From the NCBI GenBank assembly GCA_045039925.1, contig CP108400.1, positions 3,286,001-3,350,000 on the forward strand: a stretch of DNA of 64,000 bases. The letters are read 5' to 3'. Under the pieces are notes generated by a model. That model worked only from the letters and a program-made list of their open reading frames with translations. It was not told the origin of the DNA and did not search any database. Both the position numbers and the translations under genes were made by a program. Within the stretch, counting starts at the first letter, position 1. Every line of letters starts with the position of its first letter. The stretch comes from Yinghuangia sp045039925 (GTDB taxonomy: Bacteria; Actinomycetota; Actinomycetes; Streptomycetales; Streptomycetaceae). This document shows, piece by piece, positions 34,132-43,144 of this stretch.

Positions 34132-34158
34132 TGCCGGATCCCGGGGGATCCGCACCGC
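34128..34158 (-). terminator. clgR terminator hairpin next to the repeat array
   Basis: GCGGTGCCGGATCC (34128-34141) pairs with GGATCCGCACCGC (34146-34158) around a four-base loop, with a single bulged base. It lies about 50 bases after the clgR stop and is fused to the last, partial copy of the 16-bp repeat, which supplies part of its left arm. Confidence 0.65.
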
Positions 34159-34210
34159 CCTCCACAAGTCCCCGGCCGGGGCACCGCCGTCGCGGGCCCG
34201 GCACCGCGGA

Positions 34211-34582
34211 CTACGCCGCGACGACCACGTCCACCTGGCTCGTGGCCTTGACCGAACCGGACGAACCCGGCCCGGGTACGCGCTCCGACCCCGACGGTCC
34301 GACCGGTTCCAGCACCGGACGCGAGGTCAGTCCCTCGTTGTGCGCCAGCTCGGAAAGCGCCAGCTCGTCGCTGACCTCCCGAAGCACTATCGACATGCGT
34401 ACGTCCAACGCCTCGCAGATGGCGGCGAGAAGCTCGGACGACGCTTCCTTCTGACCGCGCTCGACCTCCGAGAGGTACCCGAGGGACACCCGGGCCGCCG
34501 ACGACACCTCGCGCAGGGTGCGGCCCTGGCGCTGGCGTTGCCGACGCAGCACGTCACCCAGCAGGCGACGGAGCAGAATCAT
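34211..34582 (-). CDS. clgR: ClgR, XRE-type activator of the Clp protease regulon
   Basis: A 123-residue regulator, MILLRRLLGDVLRRQRQRQGRTLREVSSAARVSLGYLSEVERGQKE, then LLAAICEALDVRMSIVLREVSDELALSELA. This is close to Streptomyces ClgR, which activates clpP1P2, clpC and lon (established). It ends VDVVVAA. Known ClgR proteins carry a C-terminal degron of this kind and are themselves degraded by Clp protease, giving feedback. GGAGGGAG precedes the ATG. The gene order cinA-clgR is as in other actinomycetes. Here a 16-bp repeat array lies just beyond its terminator. Confidence 0.92.
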   Translation of the reverse strand: MILLRRLLGDVLRRQRQRQGRTLREVSSAARVSLGYLSEVERGQKEASSELLAAICEALDVRMSIVLREVSDELALSELAHNEGLTSRPVLEPVGPSGSERVPGPGSSGSVKATSQVDVVVAA

Positions 34583-34768
34583 CGGTCGCTCCCTCCTAGG
34601 ACCGCGGCTGCAACGGACACAGCCCCACCGTACCCGGCATCCCTCAACTGCGTACCTGGTCTGCCGTCCTGTTCACTGAGGGCGTGGAGCCAACACGCCC
34701 TGGGTGACGGCTTGTCGCTTTCACACCGTTCAAAACCTTCGTTCCGCATCGGTCGCACAACCCCCCTC

Positions 34769-36037
34769 TCAGCCCGTGAATTCCCGGGCGGGCTCCTGCG
34801 GCAGCCCCAGGATCGTGCGCCGCAGCAGTTCCAAGGTCCGCACCACGGTCAGGGTCCGGATCCTGTCACGGTCTCCCGAAAGGCGCGGGGAGACGGTCAC
34901 GGTGCCCTCGGGGCCCGCCACCGCGATGTGGACCTCGCCCACCGGACGCCCGTCCTGCGCTTCCGGGCCGGCCACGCCGGTCGTGGCCACACCGTAGGTA
35001 CCCGACAGCAGCGCCCGCACACCCTCGGCCATCTCCCGTGCCACCTGCGGGTGCACGGCGCCTTCGGCGGCCAGCAGTGCCGTGCCGACGCCGAGCACCG
35101 AGGTCTTGACGTCGGTGGCGTACGCCGTCACCGAACCGCGGAACGCCGCGGACACCCCGGGCACGGTCACCACGGTCGCGGCCAGCAGCCCGCCGGTCAG
35201 CGATTCGGCGACCGCGAGGGTTGCGCCGCGTTCCACCAGCAAACGTGCAACGACTGCGACCAGCGGCTCGGTTCCCTCGGCGTACACGCAGTCGCCCAGG
35301 AGCTCGTACGCCCGCAGCGCGGCGGCGTCCACCTCGGCGCCGCCGCCGGGGCCCGCCGAGGTGAGCTTGACGCGGGTCTCGCCGGGTTCGGCGAGGTAGG
35401 CGACCTCGACCGCGCCGGACGCCGCGAGGTCCTTCTCCAGGGGTTCGAGGTGCTGCGCGACGACGCCCTCGCCGACGCCGACCGTGCGCAGCACGCGCTG
35501 GGCCCGCGGCGCGGGGGCGCCGGAGCGGCGCAGCAGGTCCGGCAGCACCTGGTCGCCGACCATCGCGGCCATCTCGTGCGGGACGCCCGGCGTCGCGTAC
35601 ACGACGGTGCCGCGGATCTCGATGGTCAGGCCGGGCGCGCTGCCCCGGTCGTTCGGGAGGATGCGCCCGCCCTCGGGCAGGTCGGCCTGCTGGAGTCCGA
35701 GGCCGGTCAGGGTGCGGTTGGTGTCCCGGTAGCGGTCGCGCAGCCACTGCTCGACCTCGGGATCGCGGCGCAGTTCGACGCCCGCCACCCGGGCCACGGC
35801 CTCGCGGGTGCGGTCGTCGGAGGTGGGGCCGAGGCCGCCGGTGACGACTACGGCGTCGGCGCGGTCGACCGCGATGCGCAGCACCTCGACCAGTTCGCCG
35901 AGGCCGTCGCCGACCGTGGACACTCCGGTCACGCGCAGGCCGGCGTCGGTGAGCATGCGTCCGAGGCGGCTCGCGTTGGTGTTGACGACGTCGCCGATGA
36001 GCAGTTCGTCGCCGACCGCGACAAGTTCGACCTTCAC
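34769..36037 (-). CDS. cinA: CinA-family protein / nicotinamide-nucleotide amidase
   Basis: 422 residues with both CinA parts. The N-terminal MoaB/MoCF-like domain has VGDELLIGDVVNTNASRLG and VTGGLGPTSDDRTREAV. The C-terminal PncC domain has LAVAESLTGGLLAATVVTVPGVSAAFRG (catalytic Ser in the ES-L-T-G-G region), AYATDVKTSVLGV and TGVAGPEAQDGRPVGEVHIAV. The C-terminal domain deamidates nicotinamide mononucleotide, recycling it for NAD synthesis. GTG 36037 follows AAGGGGG by eight bases. It is 40 bases from pgsA and probably co-transcribed with it. Confidence 0.93.
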   Translation of the reverse strand: MKVELVAVGDELLIGDVVNTNASRLGRMLTDAGLRVTGVSTVGDGLGELVEVLRIAVDRADAVVVTGGLGPTSDDRTREAVARVAGVELRRDPEVEQWLRDRYRDTNRTLTGLGLQQADLPEGGRILPNDRGSAPGLTIEIRGTVVYATPGVPHEMAAMVGDQVLPDLLRRSGAPAPRAQRVLRTVGVGEGVVAQHLEPLEKDLAASGAVEVAYLAEPGETRVKLTSAGPGGGAEVDAAALRAYELLGDCVYAEGTEPLVAVVARLLVERGATLAVAESLTGGLLAATVVTVPGVSAAFRGSVTAYATDVKTSVLGVGTALLAAEGAVHPQVAREMAEGVRALLSGTYGVATTGVAGPEAQDGRPVGEVHIAVAGPEGTVTVSPRLSGDRDRIRTLTVVRTLELLRRTILGLPQEPAREFTG

Positions 36038-36077
36038 CTGGCGTGCCCCCTTGTCCGTTGTGGTCCTTGTGCTGTCC

Positions 36078-37088
36078 CTAGTCGGTACGTCCCAGCTCGG
36101 GATGCACCGGCTCGGTGCGCCCCCGGTCCGGGGCCGCCCCTACGCCGTTGCCTTCGGCCGTGCTCGCGGTACCGGCGGTGTCGCTCTCCCCCGAGGCGGC
36201 GTCCGCCGTGGTGCCCTCGGCCGCGTTGTTCTCCGTCGTGCCCTCAGTAGTGCCCTCGGTCGTGCCGTCCGCCTCGGGCGACTTGGCGTCACCGGCCGCG
36301 TCGCCGCCGCGCAGCGCCTTGACGACGTAGTCGACGCCCGTGACGACGGTGGCGATCACCGCGACGGCCATGACCCACGCGCGGAACGTCGCGAGCGGGC
36401 CGGTGATCACGAGGACGTACATGCCGATCGCGGTGCCCTGCAGCAGTGTCTTGAGCTTGCCCCCGCGGCTGGCCGGGATCACTCCCCGTTTGATCACCCA
36501 GAACCGCATGAGGGTGATGCCGACCTCGCGGAACAGCACCACGCCGGTGACCCACCAGGGCAGGTCGCCGAGTACCGAGAGGCCGATCAGCGCGGCGCCC
36601 ATCAGGGCCTTGTCGGCGATGGGGTCGACGAGCTTGCCGAAGTCGGTCACCAGGCCGTGGCGGCGGGCGAGCATGCCGTCGAAGCGGTCGCTGATGCTGG
36701 CGACGGCGAACGCGGCCCACGCGTAGGCACGCCAGACGGGGTCGTGGCCGCCGTCCTGGACGAGCATGTACACGAAGAACGGCACGATGGCGATGCGCAG
36801 CATCGTGAGGCCGTTGGCGGCGTTCCACACGCTGACCGACGTCGTCGGGTCGCCGAGGCGGTCGGGCTTGGGCGGGTGGTTGGCCGCCGCGGTGCGGACC
36901 GCTTCCGCGGGGTGGGCGGCGGCCGCGCGGACCGCCTCGGCGCGCTGGTGGGCGGCGGCGCGCACGGCCTCCGCGCGGTGTGCCGCGGCGGCGCGCACGA
37001 CTTCGGCCCGCTGGGCCGCCGCGGCTCGGGCGGCCTCGGACGGGCGGGGGCGGGACGACGGTGTCGTGGGTGTGGGGTCCTCGGTCAC
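36078..37088 (-). CDS. pgsA: CDP-alcohol phosphatidyltransferase, PgsA type, with repeat-bearing extensions
   Basis: 336 residues, about 100 longer than usual. The central CDP-alcohol phosphatidyltransferase domain (about residues 85-260) has the motif DRFDGMLARRHGLVTDFGKLVDPIADK, i.e. D-x2-DG-x2-AR-x8-G-x3-D-x3-D, and several membrane helices. It makes phosphatidylglycerophosphate (or, in actinobacteria, a related phospholipid head-group product). The N-terminus holds 11-residue Ala-rich helical repeats (about 21-72) and the C-terminus a Thr/Glu/Gly-rich tail, both probably cytoplasmic. The GTG overlaps the rimO stop by four bases, so translation is coupled. Confidence 0.88.
   Translation of the reverse strand: MTEDPTPTTPSSRPRPSEAARAAAAQRAEVVRAAAAHRAEAVRAAAHQRAEAVRAAAAHPAEAVRTAAANHPPKPDRLGDPTTSVSVWNAANGLTMLRIAIVPFFVYMLVQDGGHDPVWRAYAWAAFAVASISDRFDGMLARRHGLVTDFGKLVDPIADKALMGAALIGLSVLGDLPWWVTGVVLFREVGITLMRFWVIKRGVIPASRGGKLKTLLQGTAIGMYVLVITGPLATFRAWVMAVAVIATVVTGVDYVVKALRGGDAAGDAKSPEADGTTEGTTEGTTENNAAEGTTADAASGESDTAGTASTAEGNGVGAAPDRGRTEPVHPELGRTD
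36873..37028 (-). repeat. 33-bp in-frame repeats in the pgsA N-terminus
   Basis: Nearly five copies of an 11-residue unit of the form RAAAAHRAEAV are encoded in the first quarter of pgsA. They keep the frame and predict a continuous, charged amphipathic helix. Confidence 0.7.
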
Positions 37089-38731
37089 CGCACGGGTCCC
37101 GTTGGCACGTCGTCGGGTACGCCCGCCGCGGCCTTGTCGTCGGCGGCCGTGGCGGCATCGGTGGCGGCGGGGTCGGCAGGGTCGGTGTCGGAGGCTGCGT
37201 CCAGGTCGGCGTCGGCGTACAGGTCGACCCCCTCGCTGCCGACCACGAGGGCGCGTACGAACGTGCCGACCACCAGGTCGCGCCCGCGCAGCACGGTCAG
37301 GCCGTCGATCTCCGGCGCCTGGTGCGCCGCCCGGCCCTCGGCGGTGACGGTGCCGTCGTCGGCGAGGTCGACGATCTCCTCGACCAGGACCGTGACTTCG
37401 GTGCCGACGCGCTCCTCGGCCCGCTGCGCGGTCAGCTCCTCGGCGAGGCGTGTGACGCGCTCCAGCCGCTCGGCGACCACCTCGTCGGGCAGCTTGCCGT
37501 CGTATCCGGCGGCCTCGGTGCCCTCCTCGTCGGAGTAGCCGAACACGCCGATCGCGTCGAGGCGGGCCTCGGCGAGGAACCGCATCAGCTCCTCGACGTC
37601 CTCCTCGGTCTCGCCCGGGAAGCCGACGATGAAGTTCGAGCGGGCGCCCGCCTCGGGGGCCTTGGCCCGTGCCTGGTCGAGCAGGCCGGTGAACGCCTCG
37701 CGCGAGCCGAACCGGCGCATGCGGCGCAGCACCGGCTCGCTGGCGTGCTGGAACGACAGGTCGAAGTACGGGGTGACACCGTCGGTTCCGGTGAGCACGT
37801 CGACCAGGCCCGGGCGCATCTCGGCCGGCTGGAGGTAGTTGACCCGGACGCGCTCGATGCCTTCGACGGCGGCGAGCTCGGGGAGCAGGGTCTCCAGGAG
37901 GCGGATGTCACCCAGGTCCTTGCCGTACGAGGTGGAGTTCTCGCTCACCAGCACGATCTCGCGGACGCCCTCGGAGGCGAGCCAGCGGACCTCGTCGATC
38001 AGGTCGGTCGGACGGCGCGACAGGAACGAGCCCCGGAACGAGGGGATCGCGCAGAAGGAGCATCGGCGGTCGCAGCCGGACGCGAGCTTGACCGAGGCCA
38101 CCGGTCCGTCGCCGAGGCGCCGGCGCAGGGTCCGCGGGCCGGACGCGGGGGCGACGCCCTCGGGAAGGTCCTCGGGGACGGCCGCCTCGGCGTTTCCGTG
38201 GCCGGGGACGGCCCCGGCGGCGTCCTGCCGCTCGGCGGGGCTCAGCGGCAGCAACTTGCGGCGGTCGCGCGGTACGTGCGACGTGTGCTTCTCGCCCGCG
38301 AGGATCGCGCGCAGCCGGCCCGCGATGTCCTCGTAGTCGTCGAAGCCGAGCACCGCGTCGGCCTCGGGCAGCGCGCCCGCGAGTTGGTCGCCGTAGCGCT
38401 CCGCCATGCAGCCCACCGCGACGACCGCCTGCGTGGGTCCGCCGTCCTTCTTCAGGTCGGCGGCTTCCAGGACGGTGTCGATGGAGTCCTTCTTGGCGGA
38501 CTCGACGAAGCCGCAGGTGTTGACGAGGACGACCGAGGCGTCCGAGGCGTCCTCGGTCAGACGCCAGCCGTCCGCTTCGAGCCGCCCGGCCAACTCCTCG
38601 GAGTCGACCTCGTTGCGGGCGCAGCCGAGCGTGACCAACGCCACGGAGCGACCGCCGCCCGCGGTGGCGGCAACGGGGTCTGCGGCGTGGTCTGCGGGGC
38701 GTTCACCGGACGCGGTGCGGGGGGCGGGCAT
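37085..38731 (-). CDS. rimO: Ribosomal protein S12 methylthiotransferase
   Basis: A 548-residue radical-SAM enzyme. The N-terminal methylthiotransferase domain has the three cluster cysteines in LGCARNEVDSEE, VNTCGFVESAKKDSID and VGCMAERYG. The radical SAM site is SGCDRRCSFCAIPSFRGSF (CxxxCxxC). A TRAM domain ends the fold. The C-terminus adds an Asp/Ala/Thr-rich tail, and there is a Pro/Gly-rich insertion before the radical SAM domain. It methylthiolates a conserved Asp of S12. TAGGCT (38744-38739 on minus) lies seven bases before the ATG: leaderless. Coupled to pgsA. Confidence 0.93.
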   Translation of the reverse strand: MPAPRTASGERPADHAADPVAATAGGGRSVALVTLGCARNEVDSEELAGRLEADGWRLTEDASDASVVLVNTCGFVESAKKDSIDTVLEAADLKKDGGPTQAVVAVGCMAERYGDQLAGALPEADAVLGFDDYEDIAGRLRAILAGEKHTSHVPRDRRKLLPLSPAERQDAAGAVPGHGNAEAAVPEDLPEGVAPASGPRTLRRRLGDGPVASVKLASGCDRRCSFCAIPSFRGSFLSRRPTDLIDEVRWLASEGVREIVLVSENSTSYGKDLGDIRLLETLLPELAAVEGIERVRVNYLQPAEMRPGLVDVLTGTDGVTPYFDLSFQHASEPVLRRMRRFGSREAFTGLLDQARAKAPEAGARSNFIVGFPGETEEDVEELMRFLAEARLDAIGVFGYSDEEGTEAAGYDGKLPDEVVAERLERVTRLAEELTAQRAEERVGTEVTVLVEEIVDLADDGTVTAEGRAAHQAPEIDGLTVLRGRDLVVGTFVRALVVGSEGVDLYADADLDAASDTDPADPAATDAATAADDKAAAGVPDDVPTGPVR

Positions 38732-38823
38732 GCCGGAAAGCCTACGTCAGGACGGGACCCGGACCCGACGCGGGAAGCATTCCGGCGGCGGGTCGGGTCG
38801 TGGGAGCGGCCCGGGGCGCCGGA

Positions 38824-39579
38824 TCAGCCCTGCTGGGGATCGCCGGGCTTGAAGGTGAAGCGTACGACGTGGTCCTTCGTGCTCGCCGGGCCGAGGTCCT
38901 TGCCGTTCACGTTGAGGCGGGCCGCCGGGCCGTTGCCGAGAACCACCTTGAGCTGCGTGGGGTCGGTGAACTCCTGGCCCTTGCCCTTGGCGATGACGCC
39001 GTCGAACACCTCTTTGCCGGCGCTGTTGGTGACGCTGGCCCAGGTCGAGCTGGTGACCGCGTCGATGCGGACCTTCACGTCGACGGGCGCCTGCGCGACG
39101 ACCTCCTGCGCGGGCGGCGGAGGCGGCGGGGGCACCGGGGCGGCCTGGGTCGCCGGCGGGGGCGGGGTGGAAGTGGCGGTCGCCGTACTGCCCTTGTCGT
39201 CGTCCTTGCCGCTGAACACCTGGAACGCGACGAACCCGACCACGGCGACGACCGCGGCGGCCATCGCGGCGGTCCAGTTGGGGGCCATCCGGCGTTCGGG
39301 TTTGACCCGTTCGGGTTCGAAGATCACCGTGGGGCTCGGCACCGGCCCGCTGCCGAAGCGCGCGTCGTACTCGGCGAGCAGCGGCTCGGGGTCGGCGTCG
39401 ATCGCCTTGGCGAACGAGCGGATGTGGCCGCGGGCGTAGAAGTCGCCGCCGCAGGCCGCGAAGTCGTCCCGTTCGATCGCCTCCACCAGGGGTTGCCTGA
39501 TGCGCGTGACCTCACTCACCTGTTCGACGGTGAGTCCCGCTTTGGTGCGGGCGTCGGCGAGAGTCTGACCGATGGACAC
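38824..39579 (-). CDS. RodZ-like helix-turn-helix membrane protein
   Basis: 251 residues: an N-terminal HTH_25 domain (MSIGQTLADARTKAGLTVEQVSEVTRIRQPLVEAIERDDF, GHIRSFAKAIDADPEPLLAEYD), a membrane helix (WTAAMAAAVVAVVGFVAFQVF, about 100-120), a Pro-rich periplasm-side linker and a DUF4115-like beta domain (VRIDAVTSSTWASVTNSAGKEVFDG). RodZ links MreB to the wall-building machinery in rods. In streptomycetes the homologue lies beside ftsK, as here, and a role in wall organisation is inferred. GTG 39579 follows GGAGG by eight bases. Confidence 0.85.
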   Translation of the reverse strand: MSIGQTLADARTKAGLTVEQVSEVTRIRQPLVEAIERDDFAACGGDFYARGHIRSFAKAIDADPEPLLAEYDARFGSGPVPSPTVIFEPERVKPERRMAPNWTAAMAAAVVAVVGFVAFQVFSGKDDDKGSTATATSTPPPPATQAAPVPPPPPPPAQEVVAQAPVDVKVRIDAVTSSTWASVTNSAGKEVFDGVIAKGKGQEFTDPTQLKVVLGNGPAARLNVNGKDLGPASTKDHVVRFTFKPGDPQQG

Positions 39580-39719
39580 GAGCGCGCCTCCGAGCGTGCA
39601 ACCACTGCGGCGAAAATCAGTCTAGGGCTGGGCGGAACGGTGGTTTCGCGGCTGAGCGGCTTCACGGGCGCCTTGTAGCCCAGCTGAAACACAGATGATC
39701 ATTAGTGGACCAGTTTTGC

Positions 39720-42269
39720 TCATTCCCCGCGCAGCGTGCTCAACACCTGATCAAGTTCATCGGGCTTGACGAGCACGTCGCGGGCTTTCGAACCTTCACT
39801 CGGACCGACGATCCCGCGGGACTCCATCAGGTCCATCAGCCGGCCCGCTTTGGCGAACCCTACGCGCAATTTGCGCTGGAGCATCGAGGTGGAGCCGAAC
39901 TGCGTCGAGACCACCAACTCCGCGGCCTGGCACAGCAGGTCGAGGTCGTCGCCGATCTCCTCGTCGATCTGCTTCCGCGGGCCTGCCTCGCCCGCGACGT
40001 CCTCACGGTACTCCGGCTGCAACTGCTCCTTGCAGTGCCGGACGACCGCCTCGACCTCGGTTTCGGTGACGTACGCGCCCTGCATGCGCACCGGCTTGTT
40101 GGCACCCATTGGGAGGAACAGTCCGTCACCCTTGCCGATCAGCTTCTCGGCACCGGGCTGGTCGAGGATGACCCGGCTGTCGGCGAGCGAGCTCGTCGCG
40201 AAGGCGAGGCGCGACGGCACGTTCGCCTTGATCAGGCCGGTCACGACGTCCACGCTGGGGCGCTGCGTCGCGAGCACCAGGTGGATGCCGGCCGCGCGGG
40301 CCAGCTGGGTGATGCGGACGATCGAGTCCTCCACGTCGCGCGGCGCCACCATCATCAGGTCGGCCAGCTCGTCGACGATCACCAACAGGTAGGGGTACGG
40401 CGCCAGTTCGCGCTCGCTGCCGGGCGGCGTGGTCAACTTGCCCGACCGCAGCGCCTTGTTGAAGTCGTCGACGTGCCGGAACCCGAAGTTCGCCAGGTCG
40501 TCGTACCGCATGTCCATCTCGCGGACGACCCACTGGAGCGCCTCCGCGGCGCGCTTCGGGTTGGTGATGATCGGGGTGATCAGGTGCGGGATGCCCTCGT
40601 ACGCGGTCAGCTCCACGCGCTTGGGGTCGACCAGCACGAGGCGTACCTCGTCCGGCGTCGCGCGCATCATGATCGAGGTGATCAGGCCGTTGATGCAGGA
40701 CGACTTGCCCGCGCCGGTGGCACCGGCGACCAGGAGGTGGGGCATCTTCGCGAGGTTCGCCACGACGAAGCCGCCCTCGACGTCCTTGCCGAGCGCGACC
40801 AGCATCGGGTGGTGGTCGGTGACCGCCTCGTCCGAGCGCAGCACGTCGCCGAGGTTGACCATCTCGCGGTCGGTGTTCGGGATCTCGATGCCGACGGCGG
40901 ACTTGCCGGGGATCGGGCTGATGATGCGCACGTCCGCGCTGGCGACCGCGTACGCGATGTTCCTGGCGAGCGCGGTGATCCGCTCGACCTTGACCGCCGG
41001 CCCCAGCTCGACCACGTAGCGCGTCACCGTGGGCCCGCGCGTGAAGCCGGTCACCTGCGCGTCGACGTTGAACTGCTCGAACACCTGGGTCAGCGCGGCG
41101 ACGACGTCGTCGTTGGCCTTGCTGCGCGCCTTGCCGGGCCCGCCGCGCGTCAGCAGGTCGCCGGCCGGCAGGTGGTACGTCACGTCTCCGGACAGCCGCA
41201 ACTGCTCGCTGCGCGGCGGGGAGGGGCTGTGCGGGGGCGCGGTGCGCGTGTTGTCCGGGACGGTCTTGCGGCTGCGCGCCGACGGGACCGGAAGGGCCGC
41301 GGCGTCGAGTGCGGCGGCGGCCGCGGCGGCGACGTCGATGGGGTCGGGGCCCTTGCCCATGGTGCCCTGCCGGCGGCGGGGCCGGGCGCGGCGCGGGGCC
41401 TCCTCCTCGGCTGCAGGCGCCTGCTTCTCGAGCGCGTCCGCGGCCGGGGTGGAGCGTCTGCGCCCGCGGCGCGGCTCGTCCTCGACGTCTTCGGCCCGGT
41501 CGTCGTCCTCGTACTCGTCGTCGTACGGGTCGTACTCGTCGTACATGTCCTCGCCGCCCGGGAAGCCCAGGTAGCCCCGCAGCCGGTAGGGGACGGACGC
41601 GATCGGGGTCTTGGTGACCACCAGCAGGCCGAAGAAGATGACGAGGAGGAGCAGCGGTATGGCGGCCCACTTGGTGACGGACTCCACCAGCGGGGCGGAG
41701 AAGGCGTAGCCGACGAAGCCGCCTGCCGTGCGCATCGCGGTGGCGCCGTCGCCGGGCCGCGGGGTTCCGGACCCGATGTGGATCATGCCGAGGATGCCGG
41801 CCACCAGTGCGGTGCAGCCGATGACGATGCGGCCGGTCGCGTCGACCAGTTCCGGGTGGCGCATGACGCGGATCGCGAGCGCCGCCACCAGGAACGGCAC
41901 GAGGACGTCGAGGCGTCCGACCAGCCCGGCGACCACGGCGTCGACCAGGTTGCCCACCGGGCCGTCGACGTTGCCCCACGCGCCGGCGGCGACCACGATC
42001 GCCAGGCCGAGGAGGGCCAGGCCGAGCCCGTCCCTGCGGTGTGCCGGGTCCAGCCCGCGTGCGCCCTGCCCGATGCCGCGGAACAAACCGCCGAGCGTGT
42101 GCGCGATACCGAGCCAGATGCCCTTGACCACGCGGAAGACCAGGTCCCCGATCTTCTCGAACACGCCCTTCTTGGGCGGCGGCGGAGGCGGCGCCGGCTT
42201 CTTGGCCGGTGCCTTCTTCTTCGCGGCGCCGCCGGTGCGGGCGCCGCCGCCGGACGTACGCGTGGCCAT
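39720..42269 (-). CDS. ftsK: DNA translocase FtsK
   Basis: 849 residues. The Lys/Pro-rich N-terminus precedes four membrane helices (about 81-98, 106-134, 146-166, 200-218). A linker leads to the motor: Walker A AGATGAGKSS with its Lys at about residue 522, Walker B LLVIVDELADLMM, and HLVLATQRPSVDVVTGLIKAN. The gamma DNA-reading domain closes the protein (VSTQFGSTSMLQRKLRVGFAKAGRLMDLMESRGIVGP). It moves chromosomes across closing septa. ATG 42269 is chosen over the longer frame because TAGCCT (42282-42277 on minus) lies seven bases before it, a leaderless arrangement. Confidence 0.95.
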   Translation of the reverse strand: MATRTSGGGARTGGAAKKKAPAKKPAPPPPPPKKGVFEKIGDLVFRVVKGIWLGIAHTLGGLFRGIGQGARGLDPAHRRDGLGLALLGLAIVVAAGAWGNVDGPVGNLVDAVVAGLVGRLDVLVPFLVAALAIRVMRHPELVDATGRIVIGCTALVAGILGMIHIGSGTPRPGDGATAMRTAGGFVGYAFSAPLVESVTKWAAIPLLLLVIFFGLLVVTKTPIASVPYRLRGYLGFPGGEDMYDEYDPYDDEYEDDDRAEDVEDEPRRGRRRSTPAADALEKQAPAAEEEAPRRARPRRRQGTMGKGPDPIDVAAAAAAALDAAALPVPSARSRKTVPDNTRTAPPHSPSPPRSEQLRLSGDVTYHLPAGDLLTRGGPGKARSKANDDVVAALTQVFEQFNVDAQVTGFTRGPTVTRYVVELGPAVKVERITALARNIAYAVASADVRIISPIPGKSAVGIEIPNTDREMVNLGDVLRSDEAVTDHHPMLVALGKDVEGGFVVANLAKMPHLLVAGATGAGKSSCINGLITSIMMRATPDEVRLVLVDPKRVELTAYEGIPHLITPIITNPKRAAEALQWVVREMDMRYDDLANFGFRHVDDFNKALRSGKLTTPPGSERELAPYPYLLVIVDELADLMMVAPRDVEDSIVRITQLARAAGIHLVLATQRPSVDVVTGLIKANVPSRLAFATSSLADSRVILDQPGAEKLIGKGDGLFLPMGANKPVRMQGAYVTETEVEAVVRHCKEQLQPEYREDVAGEAGPRKQIDEEIGDDLDLLCQAAELVVSTQFGSTSMLQRKLRVGFAKAGRLMDLMESRGIVGPSEGSKARDVLVKPDELDQVLSTLRGE

Positions 42270-42430
42270 GAAAGCGAGGCTACCCCCCGGGCACGCGCGT
42301 CTCACGTGTCACAACGAACTCACCGGCGCGTGTCGCCCGCTCCAACCCGGTCCGCCCCATTCGTGCCCATGCCCCGCGGGGCACCGGGGCGGCGGCCGCC
42401 CGAGCCCGTCAGGGCGGGGCGGGGGCGGGG

Positions 42431-43144
42431 TCAGGAGTTCGCGTCGGGGGGACGGCGCGCCGCGGGCGGGGTGGACTGGCGCTGGTCCGCGGGCGGCGGT
42501 CCACCGTGGCCCGCGGGGGCCGGGACGAGGGCGTCGAGCGCGGCCCGGAGCCGGGCCACCCGGCTGAGAACCTGGTTCGCCGAGGCGTTCAGGGACGGGT
42601 CCTCGGAGAGCTCGACCTGCTTGGCCATGCCGTCGGCACTCTCCTCGAGGGCCGTGAGGCGCGTGAAGAGCTCGGCCAGCACGTCGCCGGTGCGGGTCTC
42701 CCCCGGCACCGCGTCCAGGCGTCCGCGCAGCAGCGCGGCCTGCTCGCGGAGCTGGCAGTTCTTCTTGTAGAGGTCGACGAACACGGCGACCTTGGCGCGC
42801 AGCACCCACGGGTCGAACGGCTTGGAGATGTAGTCGACCGCACCCGCCGCGTAACCGCGGAAGGTGTGGTGCGGCCCGTGGTTGATCGCGGTCAGGAAGA
42901 TGATCGGGATGTCCCGGGTCTTCTCGCGCCGCTTGATGTGGGCGGCTGTCTCGAATCCGTCCATGCCGGGCATCTGCACGTCCAGCAGGATGACCGCGAA
43001 CTCGTCCGTGAGCAGCGCCTTCAACGCCTCCTCGCCCGAGTGGGCGCGCACGAGGGTCTGATCCAGTGCGGACAGGATCGCCTCCAGTGCGAGGAGGTTC
43101 TCCTGACGGTCATCGACCAGGAGGATCTTGGCCTTCTCCGTCAT
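42431..43144 (-). CDS. osaB: Response regulator OsaB
   Basis: 237 residues. The receiver domain (about 1-120) has the acidic pair in ILLVDDRQENLLALEAIL, the phospho-Asp in VILLDVQMPGMDGFE, Thr in IIFLTAINHG and Lys in YISKPFDPWVLR. The rest is a coiled-coil-like helix (VAVFVDLYKKNCQLREQAALLRGRL) with a Pro-rich tail and no DNA-binding domain. It lies beside the giant hybrid kinase osaA, as in S. coelicolor, where the pair acts in osmoadaptation (from memory). The ATG has a purine-rich ribosome site. Confidence 0.87.
   Translation of the reverse strand: MTEKAKILLVDDRQENLLALEAILSALDQTLVRAHSGEEALKALLTDEFAVILLDVQMPGMDGFETAAHIKRREKTRDIPIIFLTAINHGPHHTFRGYAAGAVDYISKPFDPWVLRAKVAVFVDLYKKNCQLREQAALLRGRLDAVPGETRTGDVLAELFTRLTALEESADGMAKQVELSEDPSLNASANQVLSRVARLRAALDALVPAPAGHGGPPPADQRQSTPPAARRPPDANS

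Noticed and set aside
33859..34251. Arginine/glycine repeat proteins encoded by the 16-bp array in several frames
   Set aside because: A 16-bp unit is open in many frames on both strands; no ribosome site and no biased codons outside the repeat.
39705..42770. 1021-codon plus-strand ORF opposite ftsK
   Set aside because: Antisense shadow of ftsK and osaB with no recognisable domain.
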